Part shown: positions 24,134 to 32,948 of the stretch, piece by piece
Position numbering within the stretch: the stretch's first letter is position 1
Layout: each line of letters opens with the position of its first letter
NCBI GenBank assembly: GCA_963753285.1
Contig: CAVWBT010000013.1
Coordinates: forward strand, 186,001 to 250,000
From: JAHEDH01 sp963753285
Lineage (GTDB): Bacteria; Actinomycetota; Acidimicrobiia; Spongiisociales; ZC4RG35
DNA: 64,000 nucleotides
Direction: 5' to 3'
Translations under genes and position numbers: made by a program
The notes under the pieces: model-generated
The model's database searches: none
The model's input: only the letters and a program-made list of their open reading frames with translations
Told to the model about the DNA's origin: nothing

Positions 24134-25530
24134 CGATGTTCCTCTCCTGCCACGTTGCCTGCGAAGTTCTGGTTGGTGCGCAAACGGAAGAGACCGTCGG
24201 GGTCGATCCGAGCCTTGACCGCTGCGAGCTGTGCCGCGGCTTCGACGTCGAAGACCGCGTCGGAGTTCCGCTCTGCGAAGTTGAGGTACGAACCTGCGTT
24301 CCAGGGAGCGACCGCATCGATCAGGTGTGTGAGGGCCGTCTCGCTTGCTGCCTTCATCTCGGGATCGGCGGCCATTCCCACACCCATCAGGGCGTATGGA
24401 GCGGTGATGCGGGACAGCACGCCACCGTGCGAAGCATGCCTCGCAAGGGCTCCACCGAGGTGCCGGATCTCCGCCGAGATCAGCGGAGATCCGGAGTCGA
24501 CACCCACTCGCTCCACCAGCCGGGCGATCACGTCCCCCGAGAGCTCGGACAGGAGCGTGTGATGTGACACTCCGGGCGTCGGTCCTTCCGGGTCGCCGTG
24601 GAGCCGAACCAGTTCGGAGCACGGCATCACGCCGAACGTGTCGAGGACGGGCGCCGCCACTGTTCGGAGTCGTGCAATGTGGTTCTCGACCACGCTCGGG
24701 TCGCCGACGCCGACCGCACCCAACGTCACGACTCGACGACCCCGGAACGGCTCGGGCACCTCTGGGATCGGAGGCAGGCTGAGGAAACGCATGATCGACG
24801 TGATCGACTCGTCGAGGTCGGCCGTCCACTCGGACCAGGCAGCGAACAGGCGAGGCGCGTCGACTGCATCCCAGGCGAGGGTTCCGCCGTATACGTGGGA
24901 CACGGGCATCAGATCGAATTCGATCCCCGTCACGACACCGAAGCCGGCGCCGCCACCGCGCATCGCCCAGAAGAGCTCGGGGTCCTGGTCGTGGTCGACC
25001 CGTCGGAGGCGACCATCGGCGGTGACGAGATCGACCGACCGGACCGCGTTGCAGGCGAGCCCGTACCGGCGTGAGAGCCAGCCGATGCCGCCGCCGAGGG
25101 TGTATCCGACCACGCCGACGTCGGGGGACGATCCCGACAGCGGCGTCATGCCCGATCCGGCCAGGTCGTAGGCGACCTCTCCCCAGAGGGTTCCGGCCTG
25201 GACGGTGCACGCACCTTCGTGGATGTCGATCGAACGCATCCTGCTGGTGCGAATCAGCATCGTGTCATCGAGATCGCCGTACGAGGCGGCGCCGTGCCCG
25301 GTGCCCTGAGCGATGACCCGGAGACCGTGACCGCGAGCGACGTGCACGGCCGCAACGACCTCCTCGATGGACTCGGAGAACACCACTGCGGCTGGCTGCT
25401 GGTCGACGGCCAGGTTCCAGGCCTGACGGGCACCGTCCCAGCCGAAGTCGCCGATCAGGAACGTCTTCGAGCCGAGACCCATGCGGTCGAGATCGGAACG
25501 GATTGAGCGAGAGTGTGTGATGGTTGTCAT
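24130..25530 (-). CDS. FAD-linked oxidase, BBE-like (PCMH type)
   Basis: A 466-residue flavoprotein. The PP-loop FAD domain spans 35-215: PAAVVFSESIEEVVAAVHVARGHGLRVIAQGTGHGAASYGDL (His of GTGHGAA is a candidate covalent FAD ligand), then SSPDVGVVGYTLGGGIGWLSRRYGLACNAV. The C-terminal NFAERNSDAVF ... RIDPDGLFRLRTNQNF is the berberine-bridge (BBE) tail. These enzymes oxidise alcohols, sugars or alkaloids using O2. No export signal is present. Start 25530 faces a LysR regulator, the usual arrangement for a regulated catabolic oxidase. Confidence 0.88.
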   Translation of the reverse strand: MTTITHSRSIRSDLDRMGLGSKTFLIGDFGWDGARQAWNLAVDQQPAAVVFSESIEEVVAAVHVARGHGLRVIAQGTGHGAASYGDLDDTMLIRTSRMRSIDIHEGACTVQAGTLWGEVAYDLAGSGMTPLSGSSPDVGVVGYTLGGGIGWLSRRYGLACNAVRSVDLVTADGRLRRVDHDQDPELFWAMRGGGAGFGVVTGIEFDLMPVSHVYGGTLAWDAVDAPRLFAAWSEWTADLDESITSIMRFLSLPPIPEVPEPFRGRRVVTLGAVGVGDPSVVENHIARLRTVAAPVLDTFGVMPCSELVRLHGDPEGPTPGVSHHTLLSELSGDVIARLVERVGVDSGSPLISAEIRHLGGALARHASHGGVLSRITAPYALMGVGMAADPEMKAASETALTHLIDAVAPWNAGSYLNFAERNSDAVFDVEAAAQLAAVKARIDPDGLFRLRTNQNFAGNVAGEEHR

Positions 25531-25627
25531 GAGGCGCACTGTGCGGGATCGTCGTCCTCGTGTGAAACATCGACTCGGTGTCGGATCGACATCTCCAGGT
25601 TGTGAATCGTCGTATTCTTCGCACGGG
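25531..25627. promoter_or_regulatory. Divergent promoter region between FAD oxidase and LysR gene
   Basis: 97 bp separate the two divergent starts. A TATTCT hexamer at 25613-25618 lies 9 nt before the regulator ATG. LysR regulators typically bind such regions; I could not fix a specific T-N11-A box by eye. Confidence 0.5.
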
Positions 25628-26518
25628 ATGAACATCGAACTGCGCCACCTTCGTGCCGTCGTCGTAGTTGCCGAAGAGCTCAACTTCACGCGTGCGGCCG
25701 AACGCCTGTTCATCGCCCAGCAGGCGCTGAGCAATCAGATCCGACAGGCCGAGACCGAGTTGGGCGTGCGACTGTTCGATCGCAGCACCAGGCACGTCGC
25801 GCTCACGCCGGCAGGCGAAGAGTTCTACGAACGGGCGACGCAGATCCTCGCTTCGGTGGAGGACGCCGGACGAGCGGCCCAGGAGGCCGCACAACCGAGA
25901 ACGGCGCTGAAGGTGGGCTTCGTGGCCTCGGTCGAGCACAGTGCCTTCGCCCACATCGTGGCCGAGTTCGAACGCCGCCGGCCTGACGTCGACGTGTTCA
26001 TCACCTTCGGCGACACCACCGAGCCGACCGGTGGTCTGCGGGGCAGGGAAACCGACGTTGCCTTCGTCTACGGCCCCTTCGACCGGACCGGCCTGGAGAC
26101 CGCCTTGCTCTTCACCGAGCCGCTCGGCATCGTCATGGCCGCCGACCATCCGCTCGCGGCGCTGGACGACCTGACCCTGGAGCGCGCCCTCGCCGAGCCG
26201 ACCTTCGATTTCACGACCGGTGATCGGGCATGGCGCGACTACTGGATGGCCATCCCCCACCGGCGAGGCAAACCCCCGATCGTTGTGGCTCACTTCAAGA
26301 CGCTCGACTCGCTGGTCGAGGCACTCAGGGCGCGACTCGGGATCCACACGGGAACACGATCCTTGGCGGACCTTGGCGGCGGCAGCCTCGTCTGGCGAGA
26401 GATGCCGGACCTGCAGCCACTCGAGCATTTCGTCGCCTGGCGGGCAGGAGACGACCGGAGTGAGGTGAAGGACTTCGTGGCGACATCGATGGAGAGCTTC
26501 TCGACTCCGGCTGCGTGA
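25628..26518 (+). CDS. LysR family transcriptional regulator
   Basis: 296 residues. Winged helix-turn-helix at 1-60: MNIELRHLRAVVVVAEELNF, TRAAERLFIAQQALSNQIRQ, ETELGVRLFDRSTRHVALT. The effector domain (about 90-290) begins LKVGFVASVEHSAFAHIVAEF. Divergent from the FAD oxidase operon, which it probably controls, activating on binding of a substrate-like ligand. An upstream in-frame extension exists but ATG 25628 gives the standard family N-terminus. Confidence 0.92.
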   Translation: MNIELRHLRAVVVVAEELNFTRAAERLFIAQQALSNQIRQAETELGVRLFDRSTRHVALTPAGEEFYERATQILASVEDAGRAAQEAAQPRTALKVGFVASVEHSAFAHIVAEFERRRPDVDVFITFGDTTEPTGGLRGRETDVAFVYGPFDRTGLETALLFTEPLGIVMAADHPLAALDDLTLERALAEPTFDFTTGDRAWRDYWMAIPHRRGKPPIVVAHFKTLDSLVEALRARLGIHTGTRSLADLGGGSLVWREMPDLQPLEHFVAWRAGDDRSEVKDFVATSMESFSTPAA

Positions 26519-26601
26519 CCGCGACGGGGCGGGGTGGGTGCCACTGCGACTGTTGCACCCCAGCCGTACCCGGTCGACTCAGGAGAGCACCTCGAATCCC
26601 G

Positions 26602-26607
26602 TACGAT
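26602..26607 (+). promoter_or_regulatory. -10 hexamer TACGAT for leaderless SIP gene
   Basis: TACGAT, 6-nt spacer to ATG 26614. Confidence 0.5.
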
Positions 26608-26613
26608 CGGTCG

Positions 26614-27396
26614 ATGCCTTCAGAGCGCACCCCGATCCGTAGAGAGCCGCCTCCATTCCGTGAAGGCGTCGTCGCCTCCAGCGAGCTGGTCACTCCACGA
26701 CTCGTCAGGGTCCGGCTGGCCGGGTCAGAGCTGGCCGAGCTCTCGATCGACGAACCCGCCGCGAGTGTCCGACTGCTGGTGCCGACTCCCGGCGAGGACG
26801 AGCTGATCATCCCGATCTGGAATGGCAACGAGTTCCTTCGCCCCGACGGATCGAGGCCGATCATCCGCACCCTCACACCGCGCTATCTGGAAGGTGACAC
26901 CCTGACGCTCGAGATCGTGCTGCACGAAGACGGTGCGATGTCGAACTGGGCCGCCTCGGCCCAGGGAGGCGAGCGTGCTGCGATCTCCGGCACCGGACGC
27001 GGGTACGGCATCGACCCGACCGCATCCGGGTTCCTGCTCGCCGGCGACGAGTCCGCAATGCCTGCGATCAGCCAGTTGCTCGAATGGATCCCCTCGGATG
27101 CCGACGTCCGGGTGATCGTCGAACTCGCTGCGCCGGAAGCCCGCGCCCCGCTGCCGTCGCATCCACGAGTGACGGTCGACTGGGTGGAGTTGCCGGCGGG
27201 AGCGCAACCCGGCGACGTTCTCGTCGGCGCCGTCGAGGCGTTCGAGATTCCAGACGGCTGGCGGGTGTGGGCCGCCGGCGAGGCGGCGGCGATGTTCCGG
27301 ATCCGCAAGCACCTGTTCGACTCACTCCGTCTCGAACGCAAGCACGCCACCGTCCGCGGCTACTGGAAGCACGGGCGCACCGGCCCCGGCGGGTGA
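26614..27396 (+). CDS. Siderophore-interacting protein (FAD/NAD(P)H ferric reductase)
   Basis: 260 residues of the SIP/ViuB family. The FAD-binding barrel contains SRPIIRTLTPRYLEGDTLTLEIVLHEDGAMSNWA (the R-x-Y-T-like flavin motif is RTLTPR, with HEDGAMSNWA following). Residues 125-250 form the NAD(P)H domain: GFLLAGDESAMPAISQLLEW, GWRVWAAGEAAAMFRIRKHL, and terminal TVRGYWKHGRTG. Such enzymes release iron from ferric siderophores in the cytosol. No siderophore synthesis or uptake genes are adjacent. Start chosen from the leaderless -10 and family length. Confidence 0.9.
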   Translation: MPSERTPIRREPPPFREGVVASSELVTPRLVRVRLAGSELAELSIDEPAASVRLLVPTPGEDELIIPIWNGNEFLRPDGSRPIIRTLTPRYLEGDTLTLEIVLHEDGAMSNWAASAQGGERAAISGTGRGYGIDPTASGFLLAGDESAMPAISQLLEWIPSDADVRVIVELAAPEARAPLPSHPRVTVDWVELPAGAQPGDVLVGAVEAFEIPDGWRVWAAGEAAAMFRIRKHLFDSLRLERKHATVRGYWKHGRTGPGG

Positions 27397-27481
27397 ACCG
27401 CGGCCATGATCAGGGACCTCCTCCCCTGGCTGTGATCGGTTCGAACAAGGACGATTCGGCCAGCCGAGCGAGGAGCCCCCA

Positions 27482-28861
27482 TTGCCGTACCGGACGATCA
27501 TCGAGCCGTTCCGTATCCACACCGTCGAGCCGATCGACTTCCCCGACGCCGCCCAACGACGGGCGGCGCTCGAACGTGCCGGATACAACCTCTTCGAACT
27601 GCACGCCGATGAAGTGATCATCGACCTGCTGACCGACTCGGGCACCGGGGCGATGTCGACCGCCCAGTGGGCCGGCATGATGCGCGGCGACGAGTCGTAC
27701 GCCGGAAGCCGCTCGTTCTATCGGTTCCGAGACGCCGTCACCGCGATCACCGGCCTGAGCCAGGTGATCCCGACCCACCAGGGACGCGCCGCAGAGCGGA
27801 TCCTGTTCCAGACGGCGGTGAAGCCGGGTGACGTCGTTCCCAACAACACGCACTTCGACACGACCCGGGCGAACGTCGAATTCCAGGGAGCGGAGGCGCG
27901 CGATCTCGTCACACCCGAAGCCCGGGACCGCAGCTCGGACTATCCGTTCAAAGGGAACATGGACACCGTCCGGCTTCGGGAGACGATCGCCGAGGTGGGG
28001 CGGCACCGAGTCCCCCTGGTCATGATGACCGTCACGAACAACTCCGGTGGCGGTCAACCGGTATCGCTGGCGAACATGCGAGAGGTTCGAAGCATCTGCG
28101 ACGAGCACGACATCCCGTTCTTCCTCGACGCCTGCCGGTTCGCCGAGAACGCCTGGTTCATCAAGACCCGGGAAGACGGCCAGGCGGATCGGTCACCGCG
28201 GGAGATCGCAGGGGAGATGTTCTCTCTGGTGGATGGTGCCACGATGTCGGCGAAGAAGGATGGGATGTCCAACATCGGCGGCTTCCTGGCGATGAACGAC
28301 TCCGACCTGGCCGAGCAATGCCGCAACCTGCTGATCCTCACCGAGGGCTTCCCGACCTATGGAGGGTTGGCGGGCTACGACCTCGAGGCCGTCGCCCAGG
28401 GCCTCGAGGAAGCTCTCGACCCCGAGTATCTGCGATACCGGACGCGGTCGACCGCCTACCTGGCCGACAAGGTCGACCGGGCGGGAATCCCGATCATCAA
28501 ACCGCCCGGCGGCCACGCCGTCTATCTGGATGCGGCCGCCATGTTGCCCCACATTCCGCCGGCACAGTTCCCGGCCCAGGCGTTGGCGTGTGCGCTCTAT
28601 CTCGAAGGGGGCGTGCGCGGCGTCGAGATCGGATCGGTCATGTTCGGCAAGCGACTCGAGGACGGGACCGAGGTGCCGGGACCGAACGAACTGGTGCGGC
28701 TGGCTGTCCCACGACGAACATACACCCAGAGCCACATCGACTACGTCGGGGAGGTGTTGATCGCCGTTGCCGAGCGCGCACACGAGCTGTCAGGTCTGCG
28801 CCTCACGTACCAGGCGCCGTGGCTGCGTCACTTCACCGCGCGCTTCGAGGCGGTCGGCTAG
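27482..28861 (+). CDS. tnaA: Tryptophanase (tryptophan indole-lyase)
   Basis: A 459-residue PLP beta-eliminating lyase. GAGGAG 7-8 nt upstream supports a TTG start at 27482. PLP lysine is Lys259 in SAKKDGMSNIGG; other family blocks are IPTHQGRAAERILF, THFDTTRANVEF and FFLDACRFAENAWF. Two positions separate tryptophanases from tyrosine phenol-lyases: VEIGS where phenol-lyases have MERG with their substrate Arg, and LRHFTARF where phenol-lyases have RFF. Both favour tryptophanase, giving indole, pyruvate and ammonia from tryptophan. No leader peptide or Trp permease is seen upstream, so regulation must differ from the enteric tna operon. Confidence 0.87.
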   Translation: MPYRTIIEPFRIHTVEPIDFPDAAQRRAALERAGYNLFELHADEVIIDLLTDSGTGAMSTAQWAGMMRGDESYAGSRSFYRFRDAVTAITGLSQVIPTHQGRAAERILFQTAVKPGDVVPNNTHFDTTRANVEFQGAEARDLVTPEARDRSSDYPFKGNMDTVRLRETIAEVGRHRVPLVMMTVTNNSGGGQPVSLANMREVRSICDEHDIPFFLDACRFAENAWFIKTREDGQADRSPREIAGEMFSLVDGATMSAKKDGMSNIGGFLAMNDSDLAEQCRNLLILTEGFPTYGGLAGYDLEAVAQGLEEALDPEYLRYRTRSTAYLADKVDRAGIPIIKPPGGHAVYLDAAAMLPHIPPAQFPAQALACALYLEGGVRGVEIGSVMFGKRLEDGTEVPGPNELVRLAVPRRTYTQSHIDYVGEVLIAVAERAHELSGLRLTYQAPWLRHFTARFEAVG

Positions 28862-28882
28862 ACCGGCTCGATCCGGCCGCGA

Positions 28883-29032
28883 TCAGCGGGAGTGTGCGAA
28901 CGTCTTCTCGACCGTGTCGTTGTGTTCGACGTGTTGGGACTCACGCTTGGCGCGCTTGGCGGCCCGCTTCTCCTTCAAGCTCTTGGCCGGTGCCCTACGG
29001 GCCGGGTGTCCCGGACGGTTCTTGTTCGACAT
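28883..29032 (-). CDS. Very small Lys/Arg-rich protein
   Basis: 49 residues with AGGAGG 7 nt before ATG 29032. Sequence starts NKNRPGHPARRAPAKSLKEK and continues RAAKRAKRESQHVEHNDTVEK, a highly basic helix then a polar tail. Resembles short, conserved but unnamed basic proteins of Actinobacteria; nucleic-acid or ribosome binding is plausible from charge alone. Convergent with the tryptophanase gene. Confidence 0.6.
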   Translation of the reverse strand: MSNKNRPGHPARRAPAKSLKEKRAAKRAKRESQHVEHNDTVEKTFAHSR

Positions 29033-29197
29033 CGACGACCTCCTGTCACCGTCAATCGTCGCACAGCGCGACTGGGCCGTGCAGAGTCCTTCATCCCGAC
29101 TGCAAGACCGCACGGCCCTTTGCATGCTCGGTCCCGAACCCGGAACGTTTTCCCACCGATCGTCGTCAGACGGGAGAACAGCACGAGAGGAGATCCA

Positions 29198-29386
29198 ATG
29201 AACCATTCACTGCCCGTCACCGTCCTGACAGCGCTCGGAGCGCTCACCGTCCTGATCGGCTTCTTCGCCGCCGGCGAGCTCCTGGTCGCGGCGCTCGGCT
29301 TCGGCGCCCTCGTCGCAGCCGGGCTCATCCAGGCCCTGGACGCCGACCGACACGAAGCGATCGTTCAGCCGCTCAGGAAGATCTGA
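29198..29386 (+). CDS. Small membrane protein (paralogue of 31837-32025)
   Basis: 62 residues from ATG 29198, preceded by AGAGGAG. Two hydrophobic helices (VTVLTALGALTVLIGFFAAG and ELLVAALGFGALVAAGLIQAL) with a short basic tail. The same design, about two-thirds identical, recurs at 31837 on the far side of the cyclase gene. Function unknown; size suggests a regulatory or stabilising membrane peptide. A clear terminator follows. Confidence 0.7.
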   Translation: MNHSLPVTVLTALGALTVLIGFFAAGELLVAALGFGALVAAGLIQALDADRHEAIVQPLRKI

Positions 29387-29408
29387 AGGACCGCATCCCG
29401 AACACGAA

Positions 29409-29433
29409 GGCCCCCGCTCTCTGTGCGGGGGCC
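29409..29433 (+). terminator. Terminator after small membrane protein
   Basis: GGCCCCCGC / GCGGGGGCC, 9-bp stem with a 7-nt loop, followed by GTTGTGGTTT. Confidence 0.8.
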
Positions 29434-29525
29434 GTTGTGGTTTCCGCCGACCTGCCGCCGCCGAAGGCCATGAAGCCGCGTTTCGCGATTGGCGAAAACC
29501 GCAGCGGGTGCGCGCGGCCCACCCA

Positions 29526-29531
29526 TAGGAT
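29526..29531 (+). promoter_or_regulatory. -10 hexamer TAGGAT for leaderless cyclase gene
   Basis: TAGGAT, 8-nt spacer to ATG 29540. Confidence 0.45.
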
Positions 29532-29539
29532 GGGCTTCG

Positions 29540-31583
29540 ATGTCGCTCGCTCCTGCAGTCCACGAACTCAGGAGCCGGCCTGGCGCCGCAGTCCGCGTTG
29601 GGATCTGGGTCCTGCACCTGTTGCTTCCGCTCGCCGCCTTGTGGTTGCTACTCGCCCAACCGGAACTCGACGTCACGTGGCAGCATCGACCCAGCCACTT
29701 CTGGCTCGTTCTGAGCGTCGCCGCGGTCAACGTCGGGCTCGCCCTTCAGATCTCGAGGGAAGCACATCGTCGCTCCGACGCCCGACTGCTCCTGGTCGGC
29801 TACGCATTCACGGTCGCCGCCGGATTCCTCCTGCTCCATGCGCTTGCGACTCCGGGCGTGATCGTGACAGGCGCCAACGGCGGATTCGAGGTCGCAACGC
29901 CTGTGGGTCTGGCGCTCGCATCGGTCTTCTTCGTCGCGGCATCGTTCGACTTCTCGTCCGACGCCTCTGACCGCATCGTTGCCCGAGATCCCGTCATCCG
30001 ATGGTCGCTGCTCGCGTTGATGGTCGGCTGGGCGGTCGTCTCGGTGGCCGAGTTGCCTCCGCTGGCCGAGTCGTTCGCCGAACGCGCCGAGGGGCCGCTC
30101 TTCTGGGCAGCACTCATCTCAGTTGGGCTGTACGCGGTGGCCGCTGTTCGATTCTTCGGATCGTATCGAAGGAAGCCCTCAGTGATGCTCCTCGCCCTCG
30201 TCACTGCTGCCGCCCTGCTGGCAGAGGCGATGGCCACGATCGTGTGGGCGAGGAACTGGCAGCTGTCGTGGTGGCTGTGGCACGTGCTCATGGCGACGGC
30301 GTTCGGTTTCGTAGCCTATTCGGCGTACTCGCAGTTCCGGCGGGAAGGGGGCTCGGCGGGGCTGTTCGACGGGATCGTGTCGGGAGACACGAGCGAGGCG
30401 ATCAGGCAGGAGTACGGGGGGGCGCTCGAAACGCTGACCGACACGCTGCAGCGATCTGCACGCTCCGGGCTCACCGAGGAGGACCTGGACCTGATCATCG
30501 CCGGGCTGCGCGTGCGCTTCTCACTCACCGAGGGCCAAGGCGAGGTGCTCGCTCGGGCGGCGAGATCGCTCGCCGCCGAACGCGATCAGACGGTCCGTCT
30601 CGGAGCTCTCGTCGAGATCGCCACGAAGGCCGGTGTCGAGCGCGACGAGGACGACCTGCTCGAGACGACCATCGAAGTGCTCGCCAACCGCTTCGCTCCA
30701 GACGTGGTCCGGGTGGGCATCAGATCGGCTGAGGGACTCTCGTACCCGGACCGGTTCACGACCGGGGATTGGCCGACGCAGGGCGACCGGTACACCAAGG
30801 ATCTCATCGTCGGGACGGAGCACGCCGGAGTCGTCGAGTTCGCCCGCCCGAATGGATCGTTCCGGGAAGCGGACACGTCGATCATGAACACGCTCGTGTC
30901 CGAGATCGGCATCACCATCGACAACGTCAGGCTCTATCGCCAGCTCGACGCCCTCTTCCGGACGTATCTGTCCCCGGATGTCGCCGAGACTCTGCGCGCC
31001 GATCCCGCTCAGGCGGGACTCGGTGGATCCATGGTGGAGCTGACCGCTCTGTTCGCAGACCTCCGTGGGTTCACCACGTTCACCGAGCAGACAGATCCCG
31101 GTGAGGTCATGGAGATGCTCAATCGGTACTTCGGCGACGTCGTTCCGATCATCCTCGGCAACGGAGGGACGGTCGTCCAGTTCGTCGGCGATGCGATTCT
31201 CGCCGTCTTCGACGCCCCTCGACCGCGGCCCGACCACGCCTTCCGGGCCGCCAAGAGTGGCCTGGCAATGCAGCGAGCGATCGCGGCGCAGACCGTAGGG
31301 GATGGCCGATGCCCCACGGTTCCGGATCGGCATCAACACCGGGGTCGCCCTGATGGGCAACATCGGCGCCGCCGAGTTCCGCAGTTACAACGTCGTCGGC
31401 GATGCCGTGAACGTTGCCTCACGGCTGGAGACGTCGGCCGAGCCGGGAACGGTCGTGATCGGTGAACCGACGTATCACGCGATCGCGGACAGGGTCGTGG
31501 CGCACCCACTGGGACCGTTGGAGCTGAAGGGGAAGAGCCGGCCGATCAATGCCTATCGCATTGACGAGATCCTCGACGAATGA
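29540..31583 (+). pseudogene. Membrane class III adenylate/guanylate cyclase, split by a 1-nt frameshift
   Basis: From ATG 29540 about 586 codons read seven hydrophobic helices (residues 15-265), a linker (LTEEDLDLIIAGLRVRFSLTEGQGEVLARAARSLA), a GAF-like domain and the start of a class III cyclase catalytic domain (ELTALFADLRGFTTFTE with the metal Asp; VVQFVGDAILAVFDAP with the second Asp). At the GGGG run 31298-31301 the frame breaks; the remaining 93 codons (RFRIGINTGVALMGNIG, RSYNVVGDAVNVASRLE, terminal ELKGKSRP) continue one base later from 31302. Removing one G restores a complete enzyme of about 680 residues making cAMP or cGMP. A homopolymer sequencing error is as likely as a real mutation. 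Confidence 0.85.
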
Positions 31584-31836
31584 CCAGGTCCGGAGCGTCG
31601 GCTGCCGTGCGGCGTAGCTGGACACGCGTTACCCGGACGTTCTCCAGGCACTTCAAGACGTGTGCCCGAGACGGCGCCGCCCCGTGGCCCGGCAGACCCA
31701 TGAGTGCATGGCACAGGAGGCCAAGCCACGACTGGCGGTGATTTCGGCCGCCTGGTTTGAGTCTTCGTCTGCCCGTGCGCGGGGAACCTCCCGAGACGGC
31801 GCCACGTCGGACCAGAGCAACACCGAAGGGAGAAGC

Positions 31837-32025
31837 ATGAATTCGTCACTTCCGGTAACAGCGCTCACGGTGCTCGGCATTCTCACGGTTCTCCTCGGCT
31901 TCTTCGCAGCCGGCGAGATACTGGTTGTGGCCCTCGGCTTCGCTGCGCTGGTTGCTGCGGGACTGATCAATGCCCTCGAGACACGCGGTCGCAAGAGCAA
32001 CAATCGGCCGACCGAACGAATCTGA
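31837..32025 (+). CDS. Small membrane protein (paralogue of 29198-29386)
   Basis: 62 residues from ATG 31837 with AAGGGAGA upstream. Helices VTALTVLGILTVLLGFFAAG and EILVVALGFAALVAAGLINAL align without gaps to the copy 2.6 kb upstream; the tail is RKSNNRPTERI. The LPVT start and FFAAGE turn are shared. The two copies bracket the cyclase gene. The 250 bp before it hold no gene. Confidence 0.7.
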   Translation: MNSSLPVTALTVLGILTVLLGFFAAGEILVVALGFAALVAAGLINALETRGRKSNNRPTERI

Positions 32026-32140
32026 CCAGACACACGCGACACCAGCCGACCGGCGTATCCCATCGAGGTCACTGTCCTCGGCCCCAGTGGTGCAGCCCCG
32101 ACGTCCGGCCACTTCGAACAAGCGGCTGGGTACACGTACT

Positions 32141-32169
32141 CGAGACCCCTGCATGACGCAGGGGTCTCG
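32141..32169. terminator. Hairpin, likely terminator
   Basis: CGAGACCCCTGC / GCAGGGGTCTCG, 12-bp perfect stem with loop ATGAC, between the small membrane gene and the convergent secreted-protein gene; could serve both. Confidence 0.75.
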
Positions 32170-32219
32170 ATACTTCGAGTCAGGCTGCCGGTCAGCGCTC
32201 GACGGCAGGTCTCAGGCGG

Positions 32220-32750
32220 CTAGTAGTCGACGTGGCCTATCAGCGTTGAACCCCACTGCCACGGCACGGTGAAGTCCAGGCAGTTGGATGGGTCGGGATC
32301 GTCGCAGCCGTCGACAAACTCCGGAACCACGTAATACTCCCACATGGCTTCGCCGGTAGCTCCCTCGAAACGCCCGGTTCCACCGTCGAACGTGACAGGA
32401 ATCGTGTTGGTCTCATCGGAGGGGTCGTAGTCGTAGACCATGAACAGGGCGTCGCCATTGGCAGCCCGGATGGTGGCCACACCATCGTCCAGGCGGTCCG
32501 GCTCAGCCGGGCAGTGCGACGACGAGATAGTCACCTTCCCCATGTGGGTTGCCAAGCCGGGCGACTCCGTGACCGTCGTGACCTCATCACAACCCGATGG
32601 GAAGTCCCCTGGGAACTCCCAATGGACGGGCCCTTCGAAACTCGCCTTGAACGGGCGCTCGGTACCTCCGGACGATGCCGAGGCCATTGGTGTCACCGCC
32701 ACGAGAAACACTGCTGCAATCGACAAGACGACCAACCATCGTTTGGACAT
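32220..32750 (-). CDS. Secreted protein, unknown function
   Basis: 176 residues. AGGAGGAGG stands 4-5 nt before ATG 32750. A Sec signal peptide (RWLVVLSIAAVFLVAVTPMASA, cleavage near Ala26) precedes a beta-rich body with four cysteines (CDE, CPA, CDD, NCLD) that could form two disulfides. FDGGTGRFEGATGEAMWEYYV resembles the strand pair seen in allene-oxide-cyclase-like barrels, a weak hint only. No known domain can be claimed. Confidence 0.7.
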   Translation of the reverse strand: MSKRWLVVLSIAAVFLVAVTPMASASSGGTERPFKASFEGPVHWEFPGDFPSGCDEVTTVTESPGLATHMGKVTISSSHCPAEPDRLDDGVATIRAANGDALFMVYDYDPSDETNTIPVTFDGGTGRFEGATGEAMWEYYVVPEFVDGCDDPDPSNCLDFTVPWQWGSTLIGHVDY

Positions 32751-32948
32751 GGTGCCTCCTCCTCAGAACGCAACCAACGAAGCTCGCTGCCGCCGCCTCT
32801 CGCCCCTTTCGAGCCCTCCTTCCCAAGACAGCAACAGTGCCAGAGGACGACATCAGGACGACGGTGCGAACGCCTCGGACTCACGATATGCGCCGCAGCC
32901 GATCGTCGTCTACCTACCTTGGTCACCATCTGGTCAACGCCACGGAAT

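Noticed and set aside
23573..25210. 545-codon minus-strand frame reaching through the FAD oxidase gene
   Set aside because: Only the last 186 codons carry a signal peptide and a ribosome-binding site; the rest is a shadow of the oxidase gene.
25531..25627. A specific LysR T-N11-A operator
   Set aside because: Several weak candidates exist but none stands out, so only the divergent region is reported.
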